Below, in pieces: positions 7,192 through 15,277 of a stretch of DNA of 36,346 nt. The stretch is from Betaproteobacteria bacterium. GTDB taxonomy: Bacteria; Pseudomonadota; Gammaproteobacteria; Burkholderiales; Burkholderiaceae_E. Both the position numbers and the translations under genes were made by a program. The notes below the pieces were generated by a model. That model was not told where the DNA came from. It saw only the letters and a list, made by a program, of their open reading frames with translations, and did not search any database. The stretch lies in the NCBI GenBank assembly GCA_016868375.1, contig VGHA01000029.1, positions 1 through 36,346 of the forward strand, in the 5' to 3' direction. The first letter of the stretch is position 1; every line of letters begins with the position of its first letter.

Positions 7192-8598
7192 ATGCCTCCA
7201 TCGCCTGCAAATGCCAGCTCTGACAGCCTCACAAGCGTTGCCCGTGTGCTGGGCCATTTCGCTGCAACAACCGCCTCGGAAGCGCTTCCAGCCATCGCGG
7301 TCGAACGCGCCAAGATGATCGTCGTGAGCACGCTCGCGAGCGCGAGCCGAGGGTTCGACATCGGCTCTACCCAGGCCATGCGCCGGGCCGAGCGCGCACT
7401 TTGCGCGACATCAGGCCCATCCGCGATCTGGTTTGGCGGTGAGACGCTTCCAGCCGATCGCGCAGCGCGGGTCAATGCAGTTGCAAGCGATTCGGCCGCC
7501 TCGGACGACAGTGATCTTCGAAGCATCGCGCACATCGGTACGGTTGCCACGGCAGCGGGCTTGGCAGTGGCTCAGGCCGAAGGCTCTGGCGGGCTCGATC
7601 TGCTCGCGGCCATCGTATTGGGCTATGAGGTGGCTGGCCGGATCGATGAGGCCCTGACGCCCGGTCGAATGCAGCGGGGCTTTCACGGATCGGTGTCCAC
7701 GATATTTGCTGCCACCGTTTCAGCGGGCCGGCTGCTGTCGCTGGGCGCAGAGCCCATGGCGCATGCGCTATCGCTTGCCGCATCGTCTGCGTGCGGTCTG
7801 GCCATTTCGGCTGACACCAGTTTCGCTCGCGAATATCACGCGGGCCTTGCCGCCATGCTGGGCGTACAGGCCGCCTATGCTGCCCAGGCAGGATTCGAGT
7901 CTGAACTGACAGCGTTTGAATCGAATCGCGGCTTCTTCGATGCCTTCAATGGGCAGTCGGTTGAAAGCGTTACGGCGGGCCTTGGAGATGACTGGGACAT
8001 TGTGACCGACATGGCCATCAAGCTGATGCCGGGGGCTCATCCGTTTCACGCGATCGCGCAAGCCGCGATCGATTTGTCTGCTGTCCATGATCTCAGGCCG
8101 GCCCAGGTGGCCAGGGCCATGATTACCGCTCCGCAACTGAAGGTCTGGGCACACCAGGCGGTACCGCCCCACGATCTCATCAGCGCAGCGCACAGCGTTC
8201 CCTACTTTGTCGCATGCGCAATTGCCGACCGTCACATCGGCTGGAACCTGTTTTCACCCGAGAAGATGTTTGACCCTGTGGTGGTTGAGCTGATCGGACG
8301 AATCACATTTGATCCCGATCCTCCGCCGCATCCCGACCGTTTCGGCCATCGGCATGGCGGAACGGTGACTGTCTGGACCAACGACGGTCGTGAGTTGCGT
8401 CATACCTGTCAAGCGCCACGGGGGTCGGGCGCCACCGGAATTGAATGGGCCGACATCGACGCGAAGTTTCATCACCTGGCCCCGCGCGAACAGCTGTCTG
8501 CCAACGATGCAGAGCGGCTGCTGCACATTCTGAAAAGCCTTGATTCGCGGCTTTCGCTTGGTGAGGTGTGGGGGCTGCTGGGGCCGGCAAACCCTTAA
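7192..8598 (+). CDS. MmgE/PrpD family protein
   Basis: The family includes 2-methylcitrate dehydratase, cis-aconitate decarboxylase and iminodisuccinate epimerase, which act on di- and tricarboxylates. The 468-residue length is normal. Recognisable segments are the helical N-terminal domain with VERAKMIVVSTLASASRG, the SDSAASDDSDLRSIAHIG loop (where family members usually have a conserved His-Asp rich turn), GYEVAGRIDEAL, GFHGSVSTIFAATVSAGRLL, and the second domain beginning near KLMPGAHPFHAIAQAAIDL. It is divergent from a Bug binding protein and overlaps the SDR gene tail to tail by four bases. I see no clear ribosome site. The substrate is unknown; there is no prpC or prpB here, so a methylcitrate role is not supported. 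Confidence 0.88.
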   Translation: MPPSPANASSDSLTSVARVLGHFAATTASEALPAIAVERAKMIVVSTLASASRGFDIGSTQAMRRAERALCATSGPSAIWFGGETLPADRAARVNAVASDSAASDDSDLRSIAHIGTVATAAGLAVAQAEGSGGLDLLAAIVLGYEVAGRIDEALTPGRMQRGFHGSVSTIFAATVSAGRLLSLGAEPMAHALSLAASSACGLAISADTSFAREYHAGLAAMLGVQAAYAAQAGFESELTAFESNRGFFDAFNGQSVESVTAGLGDDWDIVTDMAIKLMPGAHPFHAIAQAAIDLSAVHDLRPAQVARAMITAPQLKVWAHQAVPPHDLISAAHSVPYFVACAIADRHIGWNLFSPEKMFDPVVVELIGRITFDPDPPPHPDRFGHRHGGTVTVWTNDGRELRHTCQAPRGSGATGIEWADIDAKFHHLAPREQLSANDAERLLHILKSLDSRLSLGEVWGLLGPANP

Positions 8599-9377
8599 AC
8601 GGCAGGGGAGAGCCCGCCGTCGATGTTGATCGCTGTGCCAGTGATGTACCCGCCTGCTTCAGAGGCGAGCAGGCACATCAGCGATGAAAATTCGTCAGCC
8701 CGGCCCAGCCTGCCAAGCGGGATCGCCTTTCCCTCCTCAGCCAGATAATCCTGGAGGGACAGGGTGCTTCCACTTTTCCGATGGAAGCCTGCCCACTGTT
8801 CGCTTTCGATCCTGCCAACACAGATTGCGTTAACCAGGACGTTGTCTTGCGCGACCTCGTTGGCAAGCACCTTGGTAAAGGCAACGCCCGCAGCGCGCGT
8901 GACTGAAGTGGGTGCAGTACCGGCCCCTGGGGTCTTCGCCAAAGTGTTCACCACGTTGATGATTCGCCCCCAGCGCTGAGAGCGCATGTGGGGGAGAACG
9001 AGTCGACAGAGCCGAATGGCTGAAAAGAGCTTCAGGTCGAAGTCGGCCTGCCAGGCCTCGTCGCTCAAGGTTTCGATCCGTCCTCTTGATGATCCACCGG
9101 CGTTATTGACCAGAATATCAACCCCGCCATGCCGGGACGACACGTCATGAACGATGCGCTGAATCGCAGCTGAATCGGTAACGTCGGCGCTATGTCCCTC
9201 AACAGTCGCTTGCGTCATTTGGCGAATCTGGTTCACTGCACCGTCAAGGCGTAGGGCATCACGAGCGATCAATACGACCGTCGCCCCTTGCCTCGCAAAC
9301 TCGATTGCAGTGGCAAATCCGAGTCCGGCGCTCCCACCGGTAATCAGCGCGCAACGCCTCGACAGATCCAGATTCAT
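8595..9377 (-). CDS. short-chain dehydrogenase/reductase-like protein with an altered active site
   Basis: A 260-residue Rossmann-fold SDR protein. The nucleotide-binding motif TGGSAGLG (13-20) and NNAG (91-94) are intact, and the C-terminal GGYITGTAINIDGG is typical. However, where classical SDRs have Tyr-x3-Lys this protein has Thr157 and Arg161 (PTSVTRAAG), and the usual Ser in strand 5 appears as Asn144 (INVVNTLAK). The normal Ser-Tyr-Lys mechanism therefore cannot operate, although NAD(P) binding seems possible. Other SDR-like proteins with a similar PTSVxRAAG segment are, as I recall, widespread, so this may be a distinct subfamily and not decay. It lies 54 bases after a Bug gene on the same strand and is probably co-transcribed with it and the esterase. 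Confidence 0.88.
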   Translation of the reverse strand: MNLDLSRRCALITGGSAGLGFATAIEFARQGATVVLIARDALRLDGAVNQIRQMTQATVEGHSADVTDSAAIQRIVHDVSSRHGGVDILVNNAGGSSRGRIETLSDEAWQADFDLKLFSAIRLCRLVLPHMRSQRWGRIINVVNTLAKTPGAGTAPTSVTRAAGVAFTKVLANEVAQDNVLVNAICVGRIESEQWAGFHRKSGSTLSLQDYLAEEGKAIPLGRLGRADEFSSLMCLLASEAGGYITGTAINIDGGLSPAV

Positions 9378-9431
9378 AAGTTCCCATCCCTCGTGTTTGA
9401 ATGCTGAAGAGCGCTACACACGGGCGCCGCG

Positions 9432-10424
9432 CTACTCCGCGCGCAATCCAGCGGCCTGAATGACGCCCCCCCACTTTGCCGCTTCTGAGCGTGTCCAGTC
9501 GGCGAATTGTTTGTCGCTCCATTGGTTGGGATCTGCACCGAGCTTGCCGAGGCTCTCGATGACCTCGGGTAGCGCCATTGCGCGTCGAACGCTTTGGTTG
9601 ATTCGCGTTACCACGGCCGCAGGAGTGCCCGCAGGGGCTGCAATGCCAAACCAGGTGCTGGCCTGGAAGTTTGGGATACCAACCTCTGCTGCAGTCGGCA
9701 CATCGGGCGCCGAACTGAGGCGCGCGCTCGATGCGACGACGAGCGCGCGCACCTTGCCGGATTTGATATGTGGCAACGCCAGCACCGCGCTGGAGGCCAT
9801 CATGTCTACATGTCCTGCCAGCAGGTCGGTGGTGGCTGGTCCGCCCCCCTTGTAGGGAATATGGCGAATATCAAGCTTTGCGACCTGCTTTAGTAACTCA
9901 AGCGAAAAATGCTGGGGGCTCCCGACACCGCCCGATGCGTAGGTGAGGTCACCGGGTCGGTTTCGCGCCATGCCAAGAAGTTCATCCATACGTGAGACAG
10001 GAAGCGATGCGCGAACCAGCAACACATTGGGCACGTCACCCAGCAGCGCGACCGGCACAAACTCACGATGAAACTCGTAGGCGGGTTTGGCGCTGAGTTG
10101 TGGGTTGATCACATTTGCGGGCGTTGCCAGCAGCAACGCATGACCGTCCGCAGCAGCACGAGCGACCAGAAGGGTGCCGATATCGGTATTGGCACCAGCA
10201 TGGTTCTCAACGACCACCGCAGCGTTCCAGTCGCTGGCAAGAACCCGAGCGAATAGTCTTGCCAGGATGTCCGTTCCGCCTCCCGGAGAATATGGAACGA
10301 TCAGCCTGACCGGCTTCGAGGGATAGGGCTCTGCCGGGGTGCTCTGCCCTTGCGAATGAGCAGCGGGCAGACCACCGCCCAGGATAAAAAGCGCGAATGT
10401 CAGGCTGATCAGCTTCTGCATCAT
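9432..10424 (-). CDS. Bug/TctC-family periplasmic solute-binding protein (3)
   Basis: A 330-residue exported binding protein with a signal peptide ending near AHSQ, then PVRLIVPYSPGGGTDILARL, VVVENHAGANTDIG and HIPYKGGGPATTDLLAGHVD, all characteristic of the family. Two adjacent ATGs (10424 and 10421) are possible; an AAGG precedes them. It begins 13 bases after the tesA-like gene ends and is followed by the SDR gene, so these three form a minus-strand unit. No transporter membrane subunits are nearby, as for the other two Bug genes in this window. The ligand is unknown. Confidence 0.92.
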   Translation of the reverse strand: MMQKLISLTFALFILGGGLPAAHSQGQSTPAEPYPSKPVRLIVPYSPGGGTDILARLFARVLASDWNAAVVVENHAGANTDIGTLLVARAAADGHALLLATPANVINPQLSAKPAYEFHREFVPVALLGDVPNVLLVRASLPVSRMDELLGMARNRPGDLTYASGGVGSPQHFSLELLKQVAKLDIRHIPYKGGGPATTDLLAGHVDMMASSAVLALPHIKSGKVRALVVASSARLSSAPDVPTAAEVGIPNFQASTWFGIAAPAGTPAAVVTRINQSVRRAMALPEVIESLGKLGADPNQWSDKQFADWTRSEAAKWGGVIQAAGLRAE

Positions 10425-10437
10425 GGCGTAGACCTTG

Positions 10438-11133
10438 TTAAGAGGATTGAAGCATCCGTTCCAACGCGGGCCAGACGTTTTCCATCATTCTGGCCTGCGC
10501 ACTCTCATTGGGGTGTATCCGGTCGGGTTGAAAGAACTCGAGTCGATCAGCAATGCCATCCAGAAAAAATGGCACGAGCGGAACGTTCGCTTCGCGGGCA
10601 ATGTCAACGAAGACGCGCTCAAACGCATCCGAGTAGCTCTTTCCGTAATTGGGCGGCACCTTCATGCCCAGCAGCAGTACGCGAGCGCCCGACTGCTGTG
10701 ATCGCCGGATCATGTCCAGCAGATTCGCTCGGGTTGCATTCAGATCGAGCCCACGAAGCGCGTCATTGCCGCCAAGCTCAATAATAACGAGCGCCGGCTG
10801 CTGTCGTCGCAGCAGGCCATCGATGCGCGCGCGTCCGCCGGCGGTCGTTTCGCCGCTGACGCTTGCATTGACCACGGCACGCTGAAATCCGCGTTCCCGC
10901 AGACGCCCCCTCAGCAGTTCCACCCAGCCCGACCCACGGGCGATTCCGTACTCGGCCGACAGGCTGTCGCCCAGCACGAGAACCGGGCCAGCCGCTGACG
11001 GGGCTGCTCGGGCGGCTGCATCCCGATTTGCGTCAGGGATTTGGGCGCGCAGGGGCAGTACACTGCAGGCCGCCATGACAGCCAGCGCCATCCACTGCCG
11101 ACGGCGTCGTTTTTGGGAGTCAATCGATTTCAT
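10438..11133 (-). CDS. tesA: SGNH/GDSL arylesterase, TesA-like
   Basis: Multifunctional periplasmic esterase/lysophospholipase/thioesterase I type. The 231-residue form starts at 11133; the frame is open further upstream, but only this start gives a signal sequence (KRRRRQW, then a hydrophobic run MALAVMAACSVLPLRA). Block I GDSL has its nucleophile at Ser57 (VLVLGDSLSAEYGI), block III is GGNDALRG and block V is PDRIHPNESAQ with the catalytic Asp and His. It is divergent from ybbA, as tesA and ybbA are in E. coli. The two start codons share a CATG, so the promoter of each gene must lie inside the coding sequence of the other. No clear ribosome site is visible. Confidence 0.92.
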   Translation of the reverse strand: MKSIDSQKRRRRQWMALAVMAACSVLPLRAQIPDANRDAAARAAPSAAGPVLVLGDSLSAEYGIARGSGWVELLRGRLRERGFQRAVVNASVSGETTAGGRARIDGLLRRQQPALVIIELGGNDALRGLDLNATRANLLDMIRRSQQSGARVLLLGMKVPPNYGKSYSDAFERVFVDIAREANVPLVPFFLDGIADRLEFFQPDRIHPNESAQARMMENVWPALERMLQSS

Positions 11134-11818
11134 GAGCGCAATTATCGTCGACGGCCTGACCCAGCGGGTACGCGATGCGGACGGCTGGCTGACGATTCTG
11201 GATGCCGTCAGTTTCACACTCGAGGCGGGAGAGTCCGCTGCGATTGTCGGCGCCTCGGGCTCTGGCAAATCCACACTGCTGGGGCTGTTGGGTGGGCTGG
11301 ATCAACCCAGCGCGGGCGAGGTGACCATTTTCGGTGAGCAGATCAGTCGCCTGGATGAAGAGCAGCGGGCCGCTTGGCGTGCCCGCAAGCTCGGGTTTGT
11401 ATTTCAGTCGTTTCAGCTGCTGCCGCAAATGAATGCACTCGAGAATGTGATGCTCCCGCTTGAGCTGGCTGGCCGCCGCGATGCGCAGGCACAGGCGCTT
11501 CAGCTGCTCGAGCGGGTAGGGCTGGGCCATCGCGTTCGCCACTACCCTCGAACGCTGTCTGGCGGAGAGCAGCAGCGGGTGGCGCTTGCGAGAGCCTTTG
11601 CGCCGCGTCCGGCGCTGCTGCTGGCCGATGAACCGACCGGAAGCCTGGATGCGGCCACCGGGGAGCGCATCATCGATCTGATGTTTGAATTGAATCGTGA
11701 GGCGGGCGCTACCCTGGTGCTGGTTACTCACGATGAATCGCTGGCGGCGCGTTGCGGCGTACGGCTTCGACTGCACGCGGGCAAGCTCGATTCAATTGAG
11801 CGCAGCGCCGCTGCTTAA
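11132..11818 (+). CDS. ybbA: ABC transporter ATP-binding protein, YbbA/LolD-type
   Basis: A 228-residue cytoplasmic ATPase of the MacB/LolD group. Walker A is GASGSGKST (40-48), the Q loop VFQSFQLLP (90-98), signature LSGGEQ (142-147), Walker B LLLADEPTG (162-170) and the switch His in VTHDES. ATG 11132 is chosen over an upstream in-frame start because similarity begins here; GGGAG lies 12 bases upstream. In E. coli the partner permease ybbP follows directly; here the next gene is pgi on the other strand, so the permease must be elsewhere or absent. The 3' end overlaps pgi by four bases (TTAA). The role is probably release or transport of a lipid-linked or envelope substrate, by family only. 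Confidence 0.9.
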   Translation: MSAIIVDGLTQRVRDADGWLTILDAVSFTLEAGESAAIVGASGSGKSTLLGLLGGLDQPSAGEVTIFGEQISRLDEEQRAAWRARKLGFVFQSFQLLPQMNALENVMLPLELAGRRDAQAQALQLLERVGLGHRVRHYPRTLSGGEQQRVALARAFAPRPALLLADEPTGSLDAATGERIIDLMFELNREAGATLVLVTHDESLAARCGVRLRLHAGKLDSIERSAAA

Positions 11819-13446
11819 AGCGACTTCAGATAGCGCAGGGTGGATTCGGTTGCAGGGTCGAGCGTAAGTTCGGCTACGGCCTCGGGCGGCGCAACCTGGT
11901 CGGTCGATGCAGTCATCAGGGCCTCGACGTTCACTGCAAGCCGTTTGCCGAGCTCAACCCCCCATTGATCAAAGGGATTCACACCCCAAAGCCAGCCCAG
12001 GCAAACCGTTTTGTGCTCGTACAGTGCAATGAGCGCACCCAGCGTTGCGGGGTTGAGTTGTGGCAGGTGGATGATCGTGACCGGACGGCCCCCGGGGTGC
12101 CGGCGCTGCGGATCCGCGTGTTCATAACCGTTCGATAAAGCCTGTGCCTGCGCGACCGCATTCGCGTTGAGCACCCGCGAGCGCAGCCATGGATCGGTAT
12201 CGGACACACCACCGACCATGATCAGATCAATCGGGTGAATCGCCACACCCTGGTGAAGCGCCTGAAAGAATGAATGCTGGCTATCCGTTCCGGGCTCTCC
12301 CCAGACCACGGGCATGGTGGCGCGCGACAGTGGCTCGCCGCGAGCATTCACTGACTTGCCATTGCTCTCCATCTGAAGTTGCTGCAGGTGGGCTGGCAGC
12401 CGGCGAAGCGCATCCGAATACGGAATCACGGCCTCGGTGCCGGAACCGAGCCGGGCGGCATTCCATGCGCTGGTCAGCGCCAGTTGCATCGGCGCATTGC
12501 CCGAAACGGGGGCCCGGGCGAAATGCGAATCCATCGACCGCGCACCCGCGAGCATCGCGTCAAACGCCTCGGGACCAACCTGCATCATGATCGGCAGGCC
12601 CACAGCGCCCCAGAGCGAATAACGCCCGCCCACCCAATCGGGGCAGGCGAGAATGTTTTCGGGGAGCACGCCCAGTGATTGGGCGGCCTCGAGATTGGAG
12701 CTGACTGCGACCAGGTGACGCCCCAACAATCCCTCTGCGATGCCGGCGTCAAGCAGCCACTGTCGCGCGGCTTGCGCGTTGCGGGCTGTTTCAGGTGTGC
12801 GCCAGGACTTTGAGGCGATGATGATGAGGGTCGTGTGCGGGTTGAGATCGCGAGACACCCGGTGCCACCGATCAGGATCGATGTTGCCGAGAAAATGGTT
12901 CCTGAGCCGAGGGTGGCTGAACCGATGCAGTGCATCGCAGGCGAGCTCTGGCCCAAGCTGTGAGCCGCCAATGCCAAGGTGAAGCACGTCGCTGATCGGC
13001 CGTCCACTTGCGCCGCGCCAGACGCCGCTGCGAACCTGGTCGCTGATCGTGCGCATTCGGGCCAGGGTCTGGCGTACCGTGTGTCGAACGGATTCGGGCA
13101 GGTCGTCAGTCAGCTCCCCATTGGGATCGCGTAGCGCTGTATGGAGCGCGGCCCGCCCCTCGCTGGCGTTGACGGTCTCACCACGCAGCATGGCATCGCG
13201 CCAGTTGGCAAGCGCAGCCGCTTCGGCGAGCGCGTGCAGCGCTGACTGCGCGTGCGGGGGGATCTGCTGCCGTGCAAAGTCGACCCGAAGGCCCGCCGCA
13301 TCAATGGTGAGAGGCGCCTCGCCATCGGGCTCGCTCGGGCGTGGGGAGAGCGGCGAACTGCCTCGACAAGACTTTGCCAGCGTGTCTGCGGCCTTCCAGG
13401 CGGCCTCGAGCTTTAGCGGATCGATAGGAGGGAAATACGCATTCAT
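11815..13446 (-). CDS. pgi: glucose-6-phosphate isomerase
   Basis: Cytoplasmic enzyme interconverting glucose 6-phosphate and fructose 6-phosphate. The 543-residue protein has the sugar-isomerase phosphate loop LGIGGSQLGPEL, the second phosphate site SKSWRTPET, the PGI signature GGRYSLWGAVGLPI, the catalytic Glu in QMESNGKSV, the His in GTDSQHSFFQALHQG and the C-terminal Lys in WGVELGK. I take ATG 13446 as the start; TTG at 13449 would add one residue. The stop of nnr overlaps it by one base (TGATG), so translation is coupled. It is the last gene of the SPFH-NfeD-nnr-pgi unit. Confidence 0.96.
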   Translation of the reverse strand: MNAYFPPIDPLKLEAAWKAADTLAKSCRGSSPLSPRPSEPDGEAPLTIDAAGLRVDFARQQIPPHAQSALHALAEAAALANWRDAMLRGETVNASEGRAALHTALRDPNGELTDDLPESVRHTVRQTLARMRTISDQVRSGVWRGASGRPISDVLHLGIGGSQLGPELACDALHRFSHPRLRNHFLGNIDPDRWHRVSRDLNPHTTLIIIASKSWRTPETARNAQAARQWLLDAGIAEGLLGRHLVAVSSNLEAAQSLGVLPENILACPDWVGGRYSLWGAVGLPIMMQVGPEAFDAMLAGARSMDSHFARAPVSGNAPMQLALTSAWNAARLGSGTEAVIPYSDALRRLPAHLQQLQMESNGKSVNARGEPLSRATMPVVWGEPGTDSQHSFFQALHQGVAIHPIDLIMVGGVSDTDPWLRSRVLNANAVAQAQALSNGYEHADPQRRHPGGRPVTIIHLPQLNPATLGALIALYEHKTVCLGWLWGVNPFDQWGVELGKRLAVNVEALMTASTDQVAPPEAVAELTLDPATESTLRYLKSL

Positions 13447-14984
13447 CAATCAAAGTCCTGACCGGTAGGGCTGACGCGCGCATGCGCGTCGGGGGCCGTG
13501 AGCAGTTGGTTCAAGACCTCGCTGACCCGGACGGGCAGCTCGGATGTGGGCATACCAATATCGCCACCCTGCCGTACAGCGGCGATTTCGCCTGCGCGTC
13601 CATGAATCCAGGCGCCAAGCAGTGCAGCCGCGGCAGGGGCCAATCCCTGTGCAAGAAGACCACCGATCACACCTGCCAGCACATCACCGGTTGCGGCTGT
13701 GGCCAGCGCCGGGGATCCAGAATCAATAATGGCCCAGTGCCCGGCGGCATCTGCGCAAACGGTTCCTGCGCCTTTCAGTACCACCACTGAGCCCATGCGT
13801 GCCGCAAGTGTGGTGGCCGCTGCAATCCGGTCGGCCTGAACGTCAGCGGTCGTGCAGCCCAGTAGCCGCGCAGCTTCCAGTGGGTGAGGTGTGAGGACAG
13901 ACGGGGTTACGCGATGCGTCAACACCGCAACCAGCGCAGGATTGGCAGCGAGCAGGTTCAACGCGTCGGCATCGATCACGATGGGTGATCGGGTGCGCCC
14001 CAATACCGACTTGAGCGCCGCCAACGCGCGCTTTGACTGCCCCAGCCCGCACCCCATGACAACCGCCTGAAATTGCTCGGGCAACCAGCGGTCGGGCAGC
14101 GTCATCAACTGGGGATGCACACCGGGGTTTAACTTCAACCCCATGGGCGAACCCACCGATACCTTGCCCGCGCCGGCACGCTGGGCGCCGAGCGCGGCAA
14201 GTACTGCCGCGCCCTGCATTCCCGCGCCGCCGCCCACCACGGCGGCGTGGCCATAAGTCCCTTTATGGCTGTCTGAGCGTCGCGCGAGCGGCGCCGCCAG
14301 CGCAGTGGCTTCGGCCTGTGTCACGAGGGTTCCCGCAGAGGGGGTTACCTCAACCCCCAGCTTGGCGACATGAACCTGTCCAGCATGGGCACGACCCGCC
14401 CCGGTTCGAAGCCCCGGTTTGTCAGCGAGGAATGTGACGGTGTGCTGGGCCAAGATCGCGCAAGCACCCGCGCCGCCAACGATTGCGCCCGTGTCTGCAT
14501 CAATGCCGCTGGGCAGGTCGGCAGCCATCACACGCGCGCCAGAAGCGTTCAGCATACGAATCCAGCCGGCGCCTCGACCTTCGATGGGTCGGGACAGACC
14601 AACGCCAAACAACCCATCGATAAAGAGGGCACCGCGCAAGCTATGCGAGGTCAGCTCGGGCAGAAGCGGCAACTGCCGCGATTGGGCTTGATCCCATACC
14701 GTCCGCGCGTCAGGCGCGGACGGTGCTTGATGAGTGAGCATGAGTGCCTGGGCATCAAACCCAATGTCTCTTAGCTTGAGCGCGGCCAGGAGCGCGTCGC
14801 CACCGTTGTTGCCGGGGCCAATCAGCGCGATGACCGGTGCGCCTCTGGGCATGCCGCGAAGCACGTGGGTGCAGGTGTCAGCGAGCGCGCTCGCAGCGCG
14901 ATCCATCAAGGTAAGTGACGGCAAGCGATCGAGCTCGCGTGATTCGGCATCGCGGATCGAGGACGATCGGTAAAGCGCTGGCAT
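13446..14984 (-). CDS. nnr: bifunctional NAD(P)H-hydrate epimerase / ADP-dependent NAD(P)H-hydrate dehydratase
   Basis: A repair enzyme that epimerises and dehydrates damaged NADHX and NADPHX back to NAD(P)H. The 512 residues comprise an N-terminal YjeF epimerase domain (GPGNNGGDALLAALKLRDIG, DLPSGIDADTG) and a C-terminal ribokinase-like dehydratase domain. The latter has KGTYGHAAVVGGGAGMQGA, LTPHPLEAARLLG, VVLKGAGTV and ATAATGDVLAGVIGGLLAQG, with the catalytic Asp in TGD. The start lies 21 bases after the NfeD-like gene in the same reading frame, with no obvious ribosome site. It couples to pgi through a TGATG overlap. Confidence 0.95.
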   Translation of the reverse strand: MPALYRSSSIRDAESRELDRLPSLTLMDRAASALADTCTHVLRGMPRGAPVIALIGPGNNGGDALLAALKLRDIGFDAQALMLTHQAPSAPDARTVWDQAQSRQLPLLPELTSHSLRGALFIDGLFGVGLSRPIEGRGAGWIRMLNASGARVMAADLPSGIDADTGAIVGGAGACAILAQHTVTFLADKPGLRTGAGRAHAGQVHVAKLGVEVTPSAGTLVTQAEATALAAPLARRSDSHKGTYGHAAVVGGGAGMQGAAVLAALGAQRAGAGKVSVGSPMGLKLNPGVHPQLMTLPDRWLPEQFQAVVMGCGLGQSKRALAALKSVLGRTRSPIVIDADALNLLAANPALVAVLTHRVTPSVLTPHPLEAARLLGCTTADVQADRIAAATTLAARMGSVVVLKGAGTVCADAAGHWAIIDSGSPALATAATGDVLAGVIGGLLAQGLAPAAAALLGAWIHGRAGEIAAVRQGGDIGMPTSELPVRVSEVLNQLLTAPDAHARVSPTGQDFD

Positions 14985-15005
14985 GGGAGCGTTGAGGTGG
15001 CGTGC

Positions 15006-15269
15006 CTAGTACCGGTTGATATCGTCCTGCTCCAACTTCTGCTGATCGGAGCGCTTGCCGAAAGCCTTTCGAAAGGCAACGACGGCGATAACAGATGCGA
15101 TGGCAAACGCAAGAACATCACGCATTGCGTTGAATCCGTCGCCCGCAAACTGCAGTGCGGCAACGGTGACCATGCCGATGGCAAGCCCAAGCAGCAGGAA
15201 CGACAGCGTAAGCACTTCGGCGATTGCCAGCGCAACCGCAATCAGCAATGAAATCTGCCAGGCATCCAT
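15006..15269 (-). CDS. short NfeD-like membrane protein
   Basis: An 87-residue protein with two or three hydrophobic helices (about 5-25, 27-43 and 50-68) and a charged tail. The N-terminal pattern (IAEVLTLSFLLLGLAIGM) matches the membrane part of NfeD/YbbJ proteins, partners of SPFH proteins in membrane microdomains. The soluble OB-fold domain found in most members is missing: the frame ends in TAG directly after INRY. The SPFH gene ends 8 bases upstream, the classic pairing. The next gene, nnr, begins eight codons on in the same frame. Function in its short form is uncertain. Confidence 0.75.
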   Translation of the reverse strand: MDAWQISLLIAVALAIAEVLTLSFLLLGLAIGMVTVAALQFAGDGFNAMRDVLAFAIASVIAVVAFRKAFGKRSDQQKLEQDDINRY

Positions 15270-15277
15270 GTTGCGCG

